64,000 bases of DNA, from contig JAYKKI010000061.1 of NCBI GenBank assembly GCA_039881145.1, forward strand, positions 8,844,501-8,908,500. Direction: 5' to 3'. The stretch comes from Druceiella hillmani. Lineage: Eukaryota; Arthropoda; Insecta; Lepidoptera; Hepialidae. The position numbers were made by a program, and so were the translations under genes. The stretch's first letter is position 1, and each line of letters begins with the position of its first letter. Positions 24,262 through 36,960 of this stretch are shown piece after piece. Under the pieces are notes generated by a model. The model ran no database searches and was not told where the DNA came from. It saw nothing but the letters and a program-made list of their open reading frames with translations.

Positions 24262-24658
24262 CACGGTGTCCGGGAATAGATGTCGGACAAAGAAAGACGC
24301 TTTCCTTGGCTATAAAGGAATAAATTGTCGTTGAAATAAAGCTTAAACCACGCCCTTTTTCTGATTGAGTGGAAAAAAAATATTACACCTAACTATATTT
24401 AACACACTCAATACTTTATCGGAGTGCGGTTTTTACCCGCAGTGGCGATCGCAGCTGTTCGCGGGTTATTACCCTGAGTGGCGTTGAACAATGTGCGCAA
24501 GTATCGTGTGTACGAAAAAGATGACAAATAATTATGAATATTATTTTCAATTTTCTGAAAAAGAGGGATCTTTTAAATTTTATTTTAACGACAATCAACT
24601 ATTTTTCAATCAAGGAATAAAGTATTTTTTTGTCTGACACTTATTCCCGGACACTGTG
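24262..24658. mobile_element. MITE, Tc1/mariner type, TA target duplication
   Basis: 397 bp. Ends CACGGTGTCCGGGAATA and TATTCCCGGACACTGTG, flanked on both sides by TA (24260-24261 and 24659-24660). Inverted similarity extends about 120 bases inward: 'attgtcgttgaaataaa' on the left against the inverse of 'tttattttaacgacaat' on the right. The interior has no transposase; a GC-rich centre (24421-24490) carries GCGGTTTTTACCCGC-type small palindromes. Inserted beside the microsatellite. Confidence 0.92.
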
Positions 24659-24660
24659 TA

Positions 24661-26005
24661 TATAAATTTCACTTATTGCCAAGCGCAACACGGCATACAC
24701 ATAGCTACAGATAAACTGCTAACATGAACATGTCGGTGACGCAAACTCATAAGATTGTACCCTACCACAAATCGCTCAACTGGCCTAAAGAAGTTTTCAC
24801 TTCAACAGTTACCGCAGATTGCAATTGTTTTATTAAAATTTGTTTAATTTAAATACGTTTTGATTAAAATTTTGGCAAGTTCATTTAAAATCTGTATAAG
24901 TACAAAGTAAAAGATGTTTTCTGTTCAATATTAAAGTTTGAACTTAATGGGTATCTGCTTCAAAATTTCAGATTTGTAAAAATAAGCGTGGGTTTTAGTT
25001 AAACATCTATCAAATATCATACATTAGCACATTTTTGAATATGAGCGTTTTTGGTGAGATTTTAATGTGGACGTAGAGCCGATTTTCGACTCTGCAACTT
25101 TTCTAACTTTCTTTGAACGAAATATGTTGCAAATTATGTCGTGTATAAATATAATATATTTTATTACACAGTTGTTTTTTGAGCTTTGACAAATGATTTC
25201 TTTGTACGTTCGCAGTTCTTGTTAGTTTACAATAAATTAAACGGGTTTGGTTTGAAAACCTAATAAACGTATTACTGGTATAAATGTTGCATGATATTGG
25301 GAATTGTGTTGTAATGTAGGCAACGTTGTGTCACCTGTAAAATATTAGCTCTGGATTTCAATTCTTACTTAGATATAGAGAAATTTTGTGAGATATTGGC
25401 CTGCGCAATGCTGTGCGTTTAGATATCAAACCACAAAACACAGACGAATACCTAAAAGCATTGTTCACATAAACGTTATGTAAATTGCGCGCGTTTGTAG
25501 GTCCAGGGCGTGCGAGGAGCAATGCTTATATGTGGCGCTGCAACGGATAATGCTTTAAAAGGCCAGCAACAGAATAAAACAATAAAATTTTATTACAACG
25601 CTAGGAAAACATAAATACAGGCTTACGTTTCCCGACGTAATGTGCAAAACGCAGAAAGTTTGAGCGTCGTGGTTGTTGTATGAAATATTGCACCTTAAAA
25701 TGAATTTAAAAAAAATTCGGAGTAATGTTTTTTGTCCCTAGCGCTTTGTTTTCTAGGTTTGTATTATTGCTATATACGTATTTATTATTACATCTAGAAT
25801 AATGTCTTTCTTAGGTATTTTAATTGTTTTTTATCAAATCATCAACTTTTTGGAGAGCCCCACATTAAACAACAGGCCTCTCTTGGCTAAAGACAGCAGC
25901 CTCGGTTTTATGAGTAGGACGTTTAATTTTATAGGATAAAATATTCACACATAATGACATTTAATGATTACATCTTGATATAAACGAACGATAGTAAACA
26001 TAACA
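24661..26005. other. Unassigned AT-rich sequence
   Basis: No gene recognised. No repeat structure seen. Confidence 0.4.
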
Positions 26006-26007
26006 AA

Positions 26008-26240
26008 GTGTCGCACTCCGTCATTGCGATTACGTCATAAGAAAATGCCAATATCTGTGTCACGCTCCGTCAGCGATTACGTCATAAGAAAAAAGCCAAT
26101 TAAACACATTAATATCTCACTCTAAAGATGCACAGAAATGTTGCGCTGAGAGGCCACCTAACGGTTACACTTTTTTAAAGCTCTGAACTTCATACGATCA
26201 GAACTTAACTGTTACACTTTTTTAACGCTTCGAACTTCGT
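26008..26240 (+). repeat. Two adjacent short tandem duplications
   Basis: First pair: 'gtcgcactccgtcattgcga' and 'gtcacgctccgtcagcgatt', each followed by 'acgtcataagaaaa' (26008-26093). Second pair: 'gttacacttttttaaagctc' and 'gttacacttttttaacgctt', each followed by gaacttc (26163-26240). Each pair is a diverged duplication of about 50 bp. Confidence 0.8.
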
Positions 26241-27865
26241 ACACTTTGAACTACTGATTTTAATCCTCATAAAACTTCATACCGGTCGCTATATAAGAAA
26301 ATCGATTCTTAAGGAGTAAACTCGAAAAAATGTCCACTTGTCCAAAAATAACTTAAATTGTGAAAAATAAGTGACAATATTATAGTTATTAATGATTTAT
26401 AATGATTGTAAAAAAAATTAATCTAAAAGAGTCCATAATACATAATTAACGAATGAAGTTTGTGATTGTTCTGCACCTGGGACAAAAACTCGTGCATTCA
26501 ATAAAATTAAATAGCACTTCTGTGTTTATAAATGTGTCATTACAGTACAGTCAAGTGCAAACATTACAGTCACTGGCCTCTTGTCGCTCACTTCAATGCT
26601 GATTCCACTCTTGTAAACTAAAGTCTATGTGATTTAGTTCCGTAATTCTTAGCTTGCAATTCTGTAAGAATAAAACAAGCTAATTCAGTTATGAGAGTAT
26701 GAATATATTTATCTCTATGTATCTGAATCAGAAATTAAATATTTAGTCTTATAACTGAAGGGTAAAACTAGGGCTCTCAGTGTGAATCATGCTAGATAAT
26801 TTCTTGTACCATAAAAAGGGGGATGTTATAATAACAATTAGGCCAACCCGTCATGAATTACGGTCATTATTGAAACTGGAAAACATATGTTTGAATATAC
26901 TTTTTTATTATCATTTTTCATAAATGTAAACCTACCCAAAAACCATGAAAATGCAGCAAAATTATCTGGGGTTAGTTTATTTTTTATTTCTCTCTTTCTT
27001 ATTTGGCCTGTATTTAGAATTAGAAGGTAACATTTTGTGGATTAGATCAAATAGAGAAATAGATAGAATGTGCAAAAATTTTATAACTTTATACTTTGCC
27101 AATCATTTGGGAAAAACAAATTTAAAAAGTAACACATTATACTTATTTTACATTGTCAAAATAAAAAGCATGAACCATTGCAAATTACCATTATAGATGC
27201 GATATGATATCACAACAGAGTATAAATAGAGCTGGTACTTGTTGCGACAGGTTCTTGTAAACAACACTTGCTTATCTAGTCCAATCGACTAAGCTGTATA
27301 ATGATTATATATTATTTTTAACCATTTAGTGTATTGAGACAGGACAAACTAAATTACTATAATATTTCTAATATTGAACTGCTATATATTTATATACCTT
27401 CACAGTGTCACTGTAATTGCTGGGGGAATAAATGAATCCCATAAGTAAATGATCTTCTTAGAGCGATATTCCAATAATCAATTATAAAATTTGTATAAAA
27501 TCGCTATTTCCAAGTTTACCTCAAGTGTTATTAGGGCTGAGCAATATTGAAAAATTATTGATGTTAATATCCCTAGCTGAACAGCGATACCCGATTACTA
27601 TTGAACATCAGTATTCTTTAATATTGATGATTTGAAGAAAAAAATCCAAATGTATAAAACTGACTTACATTCTGAAACCTAACCTAAACTGACTACAAAA
27701 TAATTGTTTTGTCTTGAGACATCTGAAAATGCATTTAAAAATTATATGTGTTGTTAACATTAAAGAAGGGGTTTATAAGTTTATATATATGTAAATTATT
27801 TAAGTTGTTGTTTGAATAATCTTGTAATACTATCGAAGATTAGTGGTTCACCTACATCATCGGTA
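26241..27865. other. Unassigned AT-rich sequence
   Basis: The 83-codon frame at 26945-27196 has a hydrophobic start (YFLFLSFLFGLYL) but no homology I recognise and no supporting splice context. Nothing else seen. Confidence 0.35.
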
Positions 27866-27935
27866 CTAGTTGAATTAAGATTACCCACGACTACTTTACA
27901 TCGTACTTAATGGTGATTCTTACAATGTATGCGTT
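27866..27935 (+). repeat. Inverted repeat pair, left member
   Basis: GAATTAAGATTACCCACGAC, then TACTTTACAT and GTACTTAATGGTGATTCTT. Matches the reverse complement of 29690-29765. The pair encloses about 1.75 kb. Confidence 0.7.
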
Positions 27936-28579
27936 CATAAAATGTATGCGTACATTAATATTACGTGAACATCGATCATCTCAAAGTATTATTCATAAGA
28001 TCAAAATACCATCATTCAACAGTTTAACATCCAATGGTTCTAAAGGGCGATCTGAATGCTTGTGTAGAATAATATAATAAAACAGCATCTCATTCACATC
28101 CCATCTCGCATAATCATCCAGTATTGCTCTGTTTAGTTCCTGCATATCACTTATTTGGTAACGTCTTCCTACACAACCATTCATTTGTTTGTGTTTATAT
28201 GTTACTAATTAATAATTGCTAATAATTACAACTCAGTTATTCAATATATTTGCATATATTGAAGTTTTATTTATAATTGTCCACTACTACTGTAAGCGGT
28301 GATTATTCTATAACACAAACTTCCTTTTATACTTCTTTTTTCTTACTCATCCTCGTACAGATACTCTTTTCTGACTTAAAGTTTTGTTTCATTTAATTGA
28401 TCGTCATGTGCCTCACAGATATTCTGTTTTATCTTCTACATATTCCTTATCAGGTTAGCATTAGAGAGATTCCGAAGCAATATGTTATTTGTTGGTTAAA
28501 CAATTTAATATAACTATATTTTTATTATCTTTTCTCCCTTATTTTTTGCGGTTTTCTGGTTCAATCTATTTTTAATAAT

Positions 28580-28740
28580 ACATACTATATTGTAATGAAA
28601 TAATGAAGGGAAACAATACCATTATGGAATATAACTTACTATATTTTAATGAAATAATGAAGGAAACAATATCATTAGGGAATATAACATATCATATTGT
28701 AATGAAATAATGAAGGATAACGATACCTTTAGGGAATATA
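28580..28740 (+). repeat. 53-54-bp tandem repeat, 3 copies
   Basis: Unit contains TAATGAAATAATGAAGG, an AACAATACC-like stretch and GGAATATAAC; copies are offset by 54 then 53 bases with about 10% differences. The minus-strand hydrophobic frame across it is an artefact. Confidence 0.9.
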
Positions 28741-29080
28741 TGAGGAAAGTCAAGAAGAAATAGAGTATGAAATTAGAGTATGAGAAAAGAATTTTGGAAG
28801 AAAGATGTTTTGACAAGGAAACGCGATGTGCATTTAAGTGCATTTTGGAACGCAAATGCATTTTGGAATACGTATTAAGTATGGTTTTATAGCTTGTACA
28901 TTTATTTATTTAAATTGATGCTGCTAGTTATCCAAAATAATTTTGATAGAATGTTTTAATCAAATGCTAATGCCCGTAATTATTTTTTATTTCTTAAACC
29001 CATGGTTCAAAAATTAGAAAGAGAGTCGTAAAAACGAGAAATGATAAAGCATCTACTTGAAAAAATTTCATTTGTTTAGG
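28741..29080. other. Unassigned sequence
   Basis: Contains a short duplicated phrase, 'gcattttggaa' (28840-28870). No gene recognised. Confidence 0.4.
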
Positions 29081-29084
29081 TCTA

Positions 29085-29200
29085 AAGCTATTGAACCTGT
29101 GAGGCTGCAACAGACAGGCAAATGGACGGATGTATGGACAGGCTAATATAAGAAAATGATAAGGGTTCTTTGTTTAACTACAGAACTCTAAAAAATTAAA
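29085..29200 (+). repeat. Dispersed repeat (GGACNGACAGAC family)
   Basis: 'ctgtgaggctgcaacagaca' then 'atggacggatgtatggacag', 'taagggttctttg' and 'acagaactctaaaaa'. Same orientation as 19485-19600. Confidence 0.6.
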
Positions 29201-29689
29201 GATGGTGTGTTTGTACGTTTGGCTGGTCATGTAACACAAATAAATGCTAAGAAAATATATTGTTACCACCAATATCACATTTGGGAAGTCAAGAGTGAAA
29301 TATTGGTTGCTAATAAGCGTAAGTAATGAGCGTAATGACAGAAATAAACAAGAGTTAGACCGTACTGCGTCTAGTCGGCAGGGGGGATGTCTACCATACC
29401 GGTGTACACCATGGCCCCACTAATTTTATTTGAGTCATTATGGTAATATGCGAAAGGGTTTTATGATACCGTTATTGACAAAAATACATTGACATCGAGA
29501 GCGCAATTGCGTGAGAACTTTTGGTTACTTTTGTTTTAATGTCAGCTTAGTTTTGTTCCTGCAGAAGGTAAAGGGTATTTCGAACGGCGAACACGAAAAA
29601 ATATGACTGACAAAGGGAAGATATTATTTAGGGCGGGCCACATAATAAACATGACAGAATTTAATTCTCGAATACGGATTAAAATTACC

Positions 29690-29765
29690 GGTGAAGTAGT
29701 TGCACAAACAAGAATCACCATTAAGTACCTACGTAATGTAAATTAGTCGTGGTTAATCTTAATTC
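29690..29765 (-). repeat. Inverted repeat pair, right member
   Basis: Reverse complement reads GAATTAAGATTAACCACGAC, then TAATTTACAT and GTACTTAATGGTGATTCTT; partner of 27866-27935. Confidence 0.7.
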
Positions 29766-30200
29766 AGCTAACAGAACTGACTCACTGAATTTGAATCAGT
29801 AAAAAGAATCGATTTACCTTAATGACTAAGTGACACTGATGAATAAATGGTATTGTGTTGATTAAGATACGCTGCAAATGTATGTGATGCTAAATCAACT
29901 AGCTCTTGCATTACATTCTACATATATTCTGTTTCTACATTTATTGTAACTGAGTGATTATTCTCTCGTACTTTGCAGGTCTAAGACCATCTTCCAAATA
30001 CACAGATGTATTTGTGTGAAAATATCACCACTTTCAATTGTTTATACTTTTAGCATTAACTTTTTATTGACTCTCTAGTGGAACAGTAGTAAACTATGAA
30101 AGTGGGTTGTTCGTGGGTTTTCCCACTAAATACTCTATAAGGGTAACTTAATGAGCACTAATATAATCTACATGTTATTGTACAAGCAAATACGTGAATA
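29766..30200. other. Unassigned AT-rich sequence
   Basis: No gene or repeat recognised. Confidence 0.4.
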
Positions 30201-30205
30201 ATATA

Positions 30206-30575
30206 CAGGTGTCCGCGACCCCAATCCGAAAAAAAACCTTGACTTGTACATGTGCACTAGGACATTGCAAAACAGCACATATTTGAGAAAAATATTGACA
30301 TGTTAGATTTTTAATAAATAATGAAAGTTCTATTGTGAACATAGCCTAAGCTTTTAAAACTCGCGTCGTTTCACACTGTGAATAGCGAGAGATACTGCAT
30401 AGCAGAGGAGTACACAGAATGTGTAGTGTATGGCAAACTGCGTCGGGGGAAGGTGGCAAGATATCTTGTCCTTATTCCTTTAAAATCTTTCCTAACTTGG
30501 TTTAACAAACATATTTCAAATAATCCTTTTTATACATTTAGGCGGCACATGAGGTCACAGCTTCTTACGTAATCA
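30206..30575 (+). mobile_element. Truncated relative of the long-TIR mariner-like transposon
   Basis: Begins TA|CAGGTGTCCGCGACCCC, like the ends of the 1871-4115 element. About 170 bases in, the plus strand reads RYCIAEEYTECVVYGKLRRG (30387-30446), resembling the N-terminal pattern of this transposase class (Y..EEY.DM...YGEARGN). Similarity is then lost; no right end found. A 5' fragment, low similarity. Confidence 0.5.
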
Positions 30576-30579
30576 TTAC

Positions 30580-32390
30580 GCTTAGTGGATGAACTGAATA
30601 ATGCACTAATTTAATTAATAGTAAAAAATCCGTTTTACCTCAGAAATATTTTCTGCGAAATCAGATAAAACTAGGTTTAAAATATGCGTATAATAATTTC
30701 CACTTTACAATTCGATTAATCCTGAAAACCAACTTTAAGACGCTAATTAGATATATCAATAATCAAACGTGTGCACCAGATATCAATAAGCACGTACTCA
30801 TACTCTGCGACATATTTTCGTACTATTTAATAATTACGATCAAAAGTTTTAAACGTGTTGGAAGGTGAGAAAACTTAAAGAATTCGGCGCGCGGTTTGCT
30901 TATTTTTATAAACTGTGAAGTTTTATGTGCATTTACATAAAGAGAGATAAACGGAGCGCTCGCCATTCTCCACGTGACTCGCCTCGTCACTCGCATCGAT
31001 GGCAGTTTTTTGAACACGATCAAAGAAAGGAGTGTCGAGGCGAACGCGATGTGCACCCCTTTATTTCGCGTAACAATTCGCCTAACATGAAAAATGAATA
31101 CGTGCAAAAGAGTTCATTTTACTGATGTGAATGCTGAGCTACTCAATGAATAATTATTTCAATGTAATGCACCATGCATGCATGTATCCATATTTGTTAC
31201 GCCAAAATATTCCCGAGTCAATTGAATCTATAAGATTTCATCTGATCCATTTAGATAGTAAATCAGGGTACCATATCAATTCTCTTCATTCACTCATTTT
31301 TTACGCACGCTAAATGTAAAGTTATTTTGATATATAAATAGATACAAGAAGCAGAGGAACTATATTATATTTAGGCAAATACATGCTATCACCAAAAATA
31401 GTAATAGCTCAGTCTTAAATAAATGACGGCAGCGTAACCAAATGTTTATTATCACTACACAGTGTTAAAATTATATCGCGCAGTCCCTATAGTTTAGTAT
31501 CAAACAAACTCATAATTTCATTATTTCTGTCTCAAACAAAATTCAAAGCCGTGTATATTTAATTATCCTTGTACAAATGAAATCATTTGTCATTAATAAG
31601 GCTTGATTTGCATGAATGTTACCCCTTCCTCAGTCAACTATTGACTTGTAAAGCAATGGTTTAATTCAAACTTACCATCCATAATGAAAGGATAGGTGTT
31701 AATAAGGTATGAAAAGTGGCGCCATTTAGAATTAAATTGTTTTGTACTATTTTGCTTTATACAGACATACAGGGTAAGAGAATAATTTATTTTACAAAAA
31801 ATACTCGCTCACTTGTACCAACTGGCTTGTTATGACAATAGTGTCGATAAAATATAAAAAATGACCTCACGAAATTAAATATTATATGATTTTTATTCAT
31901 GAATTAAAAAAAACTGAAGTTTGCCGACAATATTCAACATTGCTTTAAAAGTAACATCATTTTTATCAGCTTTTATAGATATACCATTTTTTAAATTTAT
32001 CACTTATATAAATTCCAAAGGAGTAACAGTTTTTTTTTATTCTATTTAATTTAGTATGTTAAACTAAACCATATTAAAAAAATTATGCTCATAGCGTAAT
32101 TGAAAGTGTATCAAATAAAAAAAGTTTTGTTCGTTCGTGATATTTTTAAGCAGTAGTTACTAATGTTGGGTAATTCTGTTTGTAGTCTATTTATTATTAA
32201 TTTTCTTTATCCTCCTTCAAGCTTAATTTTTATAATTTGTATTTATTAAAATGCTACTCTCTGAGAAACCATTATGGGCCAGTACGGGGATGGCGAGAGT
32301 GTTATTTTAATTTTTTTTGTTTTATTTATATGGGACCATTTTTAATACCTTATACTTATGTTCATTTCTAAATTACAAATAACTATTGTT
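30580..32390. other. Unassigned AT-rich sequence
   Basis: Short moderately GC-rich patch at 30950-31060 without a domain. A TA|CAGGGTAAG motif at 31768 could be another transposon end, without support. No gene recognised. Confidence 0.35.
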
Positions 32391-32394
32391 TTAT

Positions 32395-33715
32395 TGTATA
32401 TTTCTTCTTCTTTGTCAGCACTACAGCCTGGTGCAAGCCAAGGCTTTCCCAATCTGCTCCCTCCAGGCAGTACGACTTGATGTAAGGTTTCACCACCTGT
32501 TGACTCCCAAAATTTTAAAGTCCTTCTCTACACTGTCCAACCACCTTGTAGGTGGTCTTCCTCTTCTCCTTGTACCTTCAATCTTCACGAATGTCAGTTT
32601 TTTTACTGAGTCCAGATCTTCCCGTTGAAAAACATGTCCCAACCATCTGATTCTGTAAGACTTGATTACTCTCAAAATGTTTGCTTGTCCATATTTAATA
32701 TAAATTTCATTGTTATATAAGCTTCTCCGGATATTATTTTCTTTGACCACTCCAAAAATTGATCGAAGGATCTTTCTGTCAAAGATGAGTAGCCTGTTCT
32801 CTTCTGCTTTATTGATTGCCCAGGTTTCGCCATCATACAAAATGATAGGTCTAATGAGAATTTTATATAGATTTATTTTTATTTTATAACGTAGATGAGT
32901 TTTGATTTGAGTCGTCTTTTTAGACCATAGTAACATCTGTTTGTCATCAAAAGTCGGTTCTCAATTTCAACTTTTATCTCATTTTTACTGGTAATGAGTG
33001 TGCCAGATACTTAAACTAAGTCGTTCAAAGGTATAATTTCCAATTTAGAGCGACTGCACATAATGTGCTCTAGAGCTTATTACCAAAAAATTAGTTTTTT
33101 CTTCGTTTACTGCTAAGCCAATATCTCAAGCAGCAGTTTCAAGGGCAATAAACGTCTCCATAACATCTTTTTTAGTTCACCCAACTGTATCAATGTCATT
33201 AGCGTAGGCCAGCAATTGTGTAGATCTTTGCAAAATGGTATTTTTGGTGTTAATCCCTGAGTTTCTTATAACTTTTTCAAGGGCTATGTTAAATAAGATG
33301 CAAGACAGAGGGTCTCTCTGTTTGAGACCTCTCTCTGTGTAGAATACATCTGAAACATCGGACATAAGCTTAACTCTACATTTGACACTTCGTAAAGTAA
33401 TTCTGACAAGATTGGTAAATTTTGGTGGGATTCAGAATTCACACATAACCTCAAAAAGTTTCTTTCTGCTGATGCAATCATACCTTGCTTTCAAATCTAC
33501 AAAAAGGTGGTAGGTATCAATTCCAGTAGGTATACATTCCTTGGTCTTTTGAAGGATTTGTCTAAGCGAGTGTATATGGTCTAAAGTTGATTTTCCCTCC
33601 ATAAAACCACATTGATATAATTTTTGTGACGTAGGCAAGAAGTCTATGAAATAAGTTATTTGAAAAGATTTTAAAGGCCACATTGAGATGCTTGATGCCT
33701 CGGTAATTGTATATT
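32395..33715 (-). pseudogene. Dead non-LTR retrotransposon reverse transcriptase (3' half)
   Basis: Minus strand from 33690 down: CGFMEGKSTLDHIHSLRQIL (finger motif); YHLFVDLKARYDCISRKKLF (motif A, catalytic Asp kept); RGLKQRDPLSCILFNIALEK (motif B, the usual QGDPLS Gly changed to Arg); QLLAYANDID (motif C, YADD altered to YAND, so the catalytic Asp is lost). After a broken stretch comes a 148-codon frame (32936-32490) with the thumb and C-terminal region: LIRPIILYDGETWAI, RIRWLGHVFQR and GTRRRGRPPTRWLD. At least three frame changes. No endonuclease part, so 5'-truncated, as usual for LINEs. Clade not assigned. Confidence 0.93.
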
Positions 33716-35065
33716 TAGGTAAATAAATATTGACTTTATTTAATTGAGGTTAGGATGGCATAATATGTATCATATGATGAATAAAAGAAGTTGATGATAT
33801 CAAATTTTTAACATTTTTAATTCAGCCTTAATTTCTTTTCTTACACAATCTGTCCAAGAAAATTACACATTCATTTAAATATTGTCACAATATTTTAGTA
33901 GGTAATATTTATTTCTTTTTTTTGTAAACACTATTTGTTTAAATAGCCAAAATGAAAATATATAATTAATTTTCAAAAAAGGATTTAGACACATATGACA
34001 AACTAATTTTGCAAACAAGTAATAGAATATCTTCAGAACAATTCTTGTATATGACATAGTTTAGAACATTGGAATTTTATACAGTAGAAAAAAGGTGCTA
34101 TTATATTCCGCTCGAGAAATCATGTCTGATGTCATAGGAAAAAAGTTAATTTTTTTTAACATCAATAAAAAAAAATAAATTGAAACTAACAACAGAACAT
34201 TATAAATTTAATTTTTATGTTTGGACAAGGTAGTGTTTGTTTAACATTTTGTTCTTAACTCCCCACAGCATTTGCACTTTTAAGTGATTTCCCAAGTCAT
34301 GTATAAGTGGTAACTTATTTGTTCAGTGTCCAATGTCTGTCATTTGGTTTTTTTATATATGTGTACATTGAAACATGAAACACAACAAAAAAAACGTATT
34401 TTTTTATTTCCCATTATATTCAACTTGTTGTGTACACCAATTATTTTTTTTCACACTCAAAATTGGCCTACTCACATTTCATTTCAAAATAACGACCCAG
34501 CACTCCAGGTTCTTGGCCTTGACGAATACTCTCACAGGAATGCATATTTGCAAAAAACTTCTTTTTTAGCTTCGATATAGTTGAATATAAGCATACAAGT
34601 AACTGTTATTAAAATAAATTTTATATTGACAACCTTTTATTTAATTTTGATTCTAATTTAAAAAAAATAACTGAATTCTCTGGACATATACATATATTTT
34701 ATAAAGGAATCTCCTTTATAAAAATATATAATATAATATAAACATAATTATAATATACATAGAATATGTATATACTCACTGTAAAAATGCCCTGAATAAA
34801 ATATAAAAGTTTAACATAAAGAAACATTTTAAAACACTGTTTACTAAAATATAGGCACACACCCGACATTCCATACTAGCAAATAGACTTAATTGCCTAC
34901 ACTATTACATACATACTCGTTTATCCATATCCACTTTGTGTGTGCTTAAATTAATGTAGGACTGTCAGCAACGTTCAGGTGAAGCATATTTACTATTACT
35001 ATATATCGGTTTCCGTCGTTGCAGACAATAGCACCGATCGAGCGAGATGACGCTACACATTCGCA
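33716..35065. other. Unassigned AT-rich sequence
   Basis: Contains a palindrome-like pair at 34693-34728 (ATATTTTATAAAGGAATCTC then CTTTATAAAAATAT). No gene recognised. Confidence 0.4.
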
Positions 35066-35069
35066 ATGT

Positions 35070-35868
35070 AGCTATTTCTCTTTCTAACTAATAGCGTCGA
35101 TCGAATGACTGTCTCGAAAGCACGCTGGTGCAGTAACTTTGTACTGGTGCGCACGTTATTATTACCTAAATGTAATTATATAAATATATTACACTATATA
35201 TTTAATTGTGTGAAAGTGATTTGATAATAATAATGTTAAGACAGAATTTGAAAAACGGTACTCTCAATCTTAAAAATGAAATAAAATCTTAAATAAAATT
35301 TTGTTTATTTCTTAATATGGTACACTAAAACATTGTCTTTGTTGTACTTTTGACTTGATTAGATTTACTTCACGTGAAAGATCTCTTAATAAACAATATA
35401 ATAAGCCTATGGCCGACACTACAAGGATATGTTTTCCAATACATCGCGTTCAAACAAAACAATAACTTTTAAGAAGTTTGAAATTTAAAACTGTTCAGTA
35501 ACTTTTATAGACACAAAATTATAGGTACTCACCAAATAAGTTGGTCAACAAAAAAAGGGAAACCAAACAATTTCCTTTCCTTAGTGATTTTATTTTTATT
35601 GCTTTCGAAACAATCTTACATAGCCCAATAATAGACCCTTATATTGAATTATTATAAATAGTTATCAATTAAGACAGAATTACACAAGTTAAACTAAACC
35701 AAATATCGTAAAACTGAACAAATCACAAATGCACTCAGCAACCACAACCTAGGAATGCGTACCCTTGATCGTACTCGGCACCTGCGGGTGACGTTAAACT
35801 GGTGGGGTGGGGAGCTGAGTGTTGCTTCTTTATGCAGTAATAGTTAATATTCTTTGATAGAGGCATAG
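35070..35868 (-). repeat. Long interspersed repeat, copy B (inverted relative to copy A)
   Basis: Aligns with 9952-10765 in reverse complement over its whole length. Ends: 'tttctctttctaactaatag' on the left and 'gcagtaatagttaatattct' on the right. No long open frame; one moderately GC-rich end. Confidence 0.75.
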
Positions 35869-36685
35869 TTTGAGGACAATGCAAAAAGAAACTCTGTATA
35901 CACTAAGGGCATTATGAATAGGATAAGCATCTTCTGGATGCTACCATCAGGATGCTAAGTATCTTCTACCCATCTTCTGGACAATAAATTGAGTGCCTGA
36001 AGAACTATATTTTTATTTAGTAAATCTAGCGTGCCCTTAATACAGTCAATGTGGCAGGAAAGTCCTGGCAAAAATCTTAATACCATTTGAAGAGCTTGCA
36101 GGGCGCATTCTGTTGTTAAATTAAAGAATTATAGTTGACAGGGAGAACAAATGAAAACACCTGAAAAATTAGTAGGATGCCCGGATGGCCGTTTCCTGAT
36201 CATCACTTGAGTCTGCAATGAGTGAATAAGGAAACATAGTTACACAGAAAGTTGTATAAGGCATACCGAGTGTATTGGAGACTAGTTATAAGAACTTACT
36301 GGCTTTAAAGGTTTTTAAATGCTATTTCTTCTCATTGGTCCTTTATCCTATATCTATTATTCCTGAACATTAAAATAAAGTTCGTAAGCCCCAATCATTT
36401 ATTATTTTTCCACAAATCCAAAAACATTCTACGGAATGAGGTGATATACTACTTATTATGGATAATAATGTTGATTAGAATAATAAAGGCATAAAATAAA
36501 TATATTTGTAAAAAAATATAAGTGTAATTCAATGTAAAAACCTTACACTAATTTTTTAAACAATTGTCTAATGCCAAACATCATTGATAGCTCTCAGGTC
36601 ACACTATTAGCAGATAACAATACCAAAATTTTACCAGTCATTTAAATGTAAAGAACTAGATTTACAATTAAATTTCTACTGATAT
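35869..36685. other. Unassigned sequence
   Basis: Short local duplication GCATCTTCTGGATGCTA / GTATCTTCTACCCATCTTCT at 35928-35975. No gene recognised. Confidence 0.4.
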
Positions 36686-36689
36686 ATTA

Positions 36690-36960
36690 ATATGAAAGTC
36701 AGTTTGTTTGTAAATTTGTTTACTATGTAATAAATCTAAAAACCGAGCAATGATTTTTACCAAATTTTAAGTAACACATAGGCCATTCATTGTTTTCTTT
36801 GCTTCCATTTAATACTAATATCATACAAGGTGTGTTTACTTTTTACAGCCTAAATAGCTAGATGGATTTTCACAAAACTTGATATAGAGGTAATTTATGG
36901 TATGTAAATAAGTACTTCTCTTAATATCCCACTATAATGCTATTTATCAGAATTAATCAA
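36690..36960 (+). repeat. Possible dispersed repeat fragment
   Basis: Begins 'gtcagtttgtttgtaaattt' and later has 'gatggattttcacaaaactt' and 'gatatagaggtaattta', resembling a common insect repeat layout (tttgtttg .. ccgattttgatgaaatttgg .. agatag). Weak. Confidence 0.35.

Noticed and set aside
23958..24334. Frames full of Cys/Val or His/Thr repeats
   Set aside because: Same artefact from the GTGC/CA microsatellite and the MITE next to it.
26945..27196. Small protein with a signal-peptide-like start
   Set aside because: Hydrophobic residues follow from T-rich sequence; no domain, splice support or promoter that I can see.
32386..32628. 80-codon plus-strand frame
   Set aside because: Antisense to the C-terminal part of the non-LTR reverse transcriptase relic.
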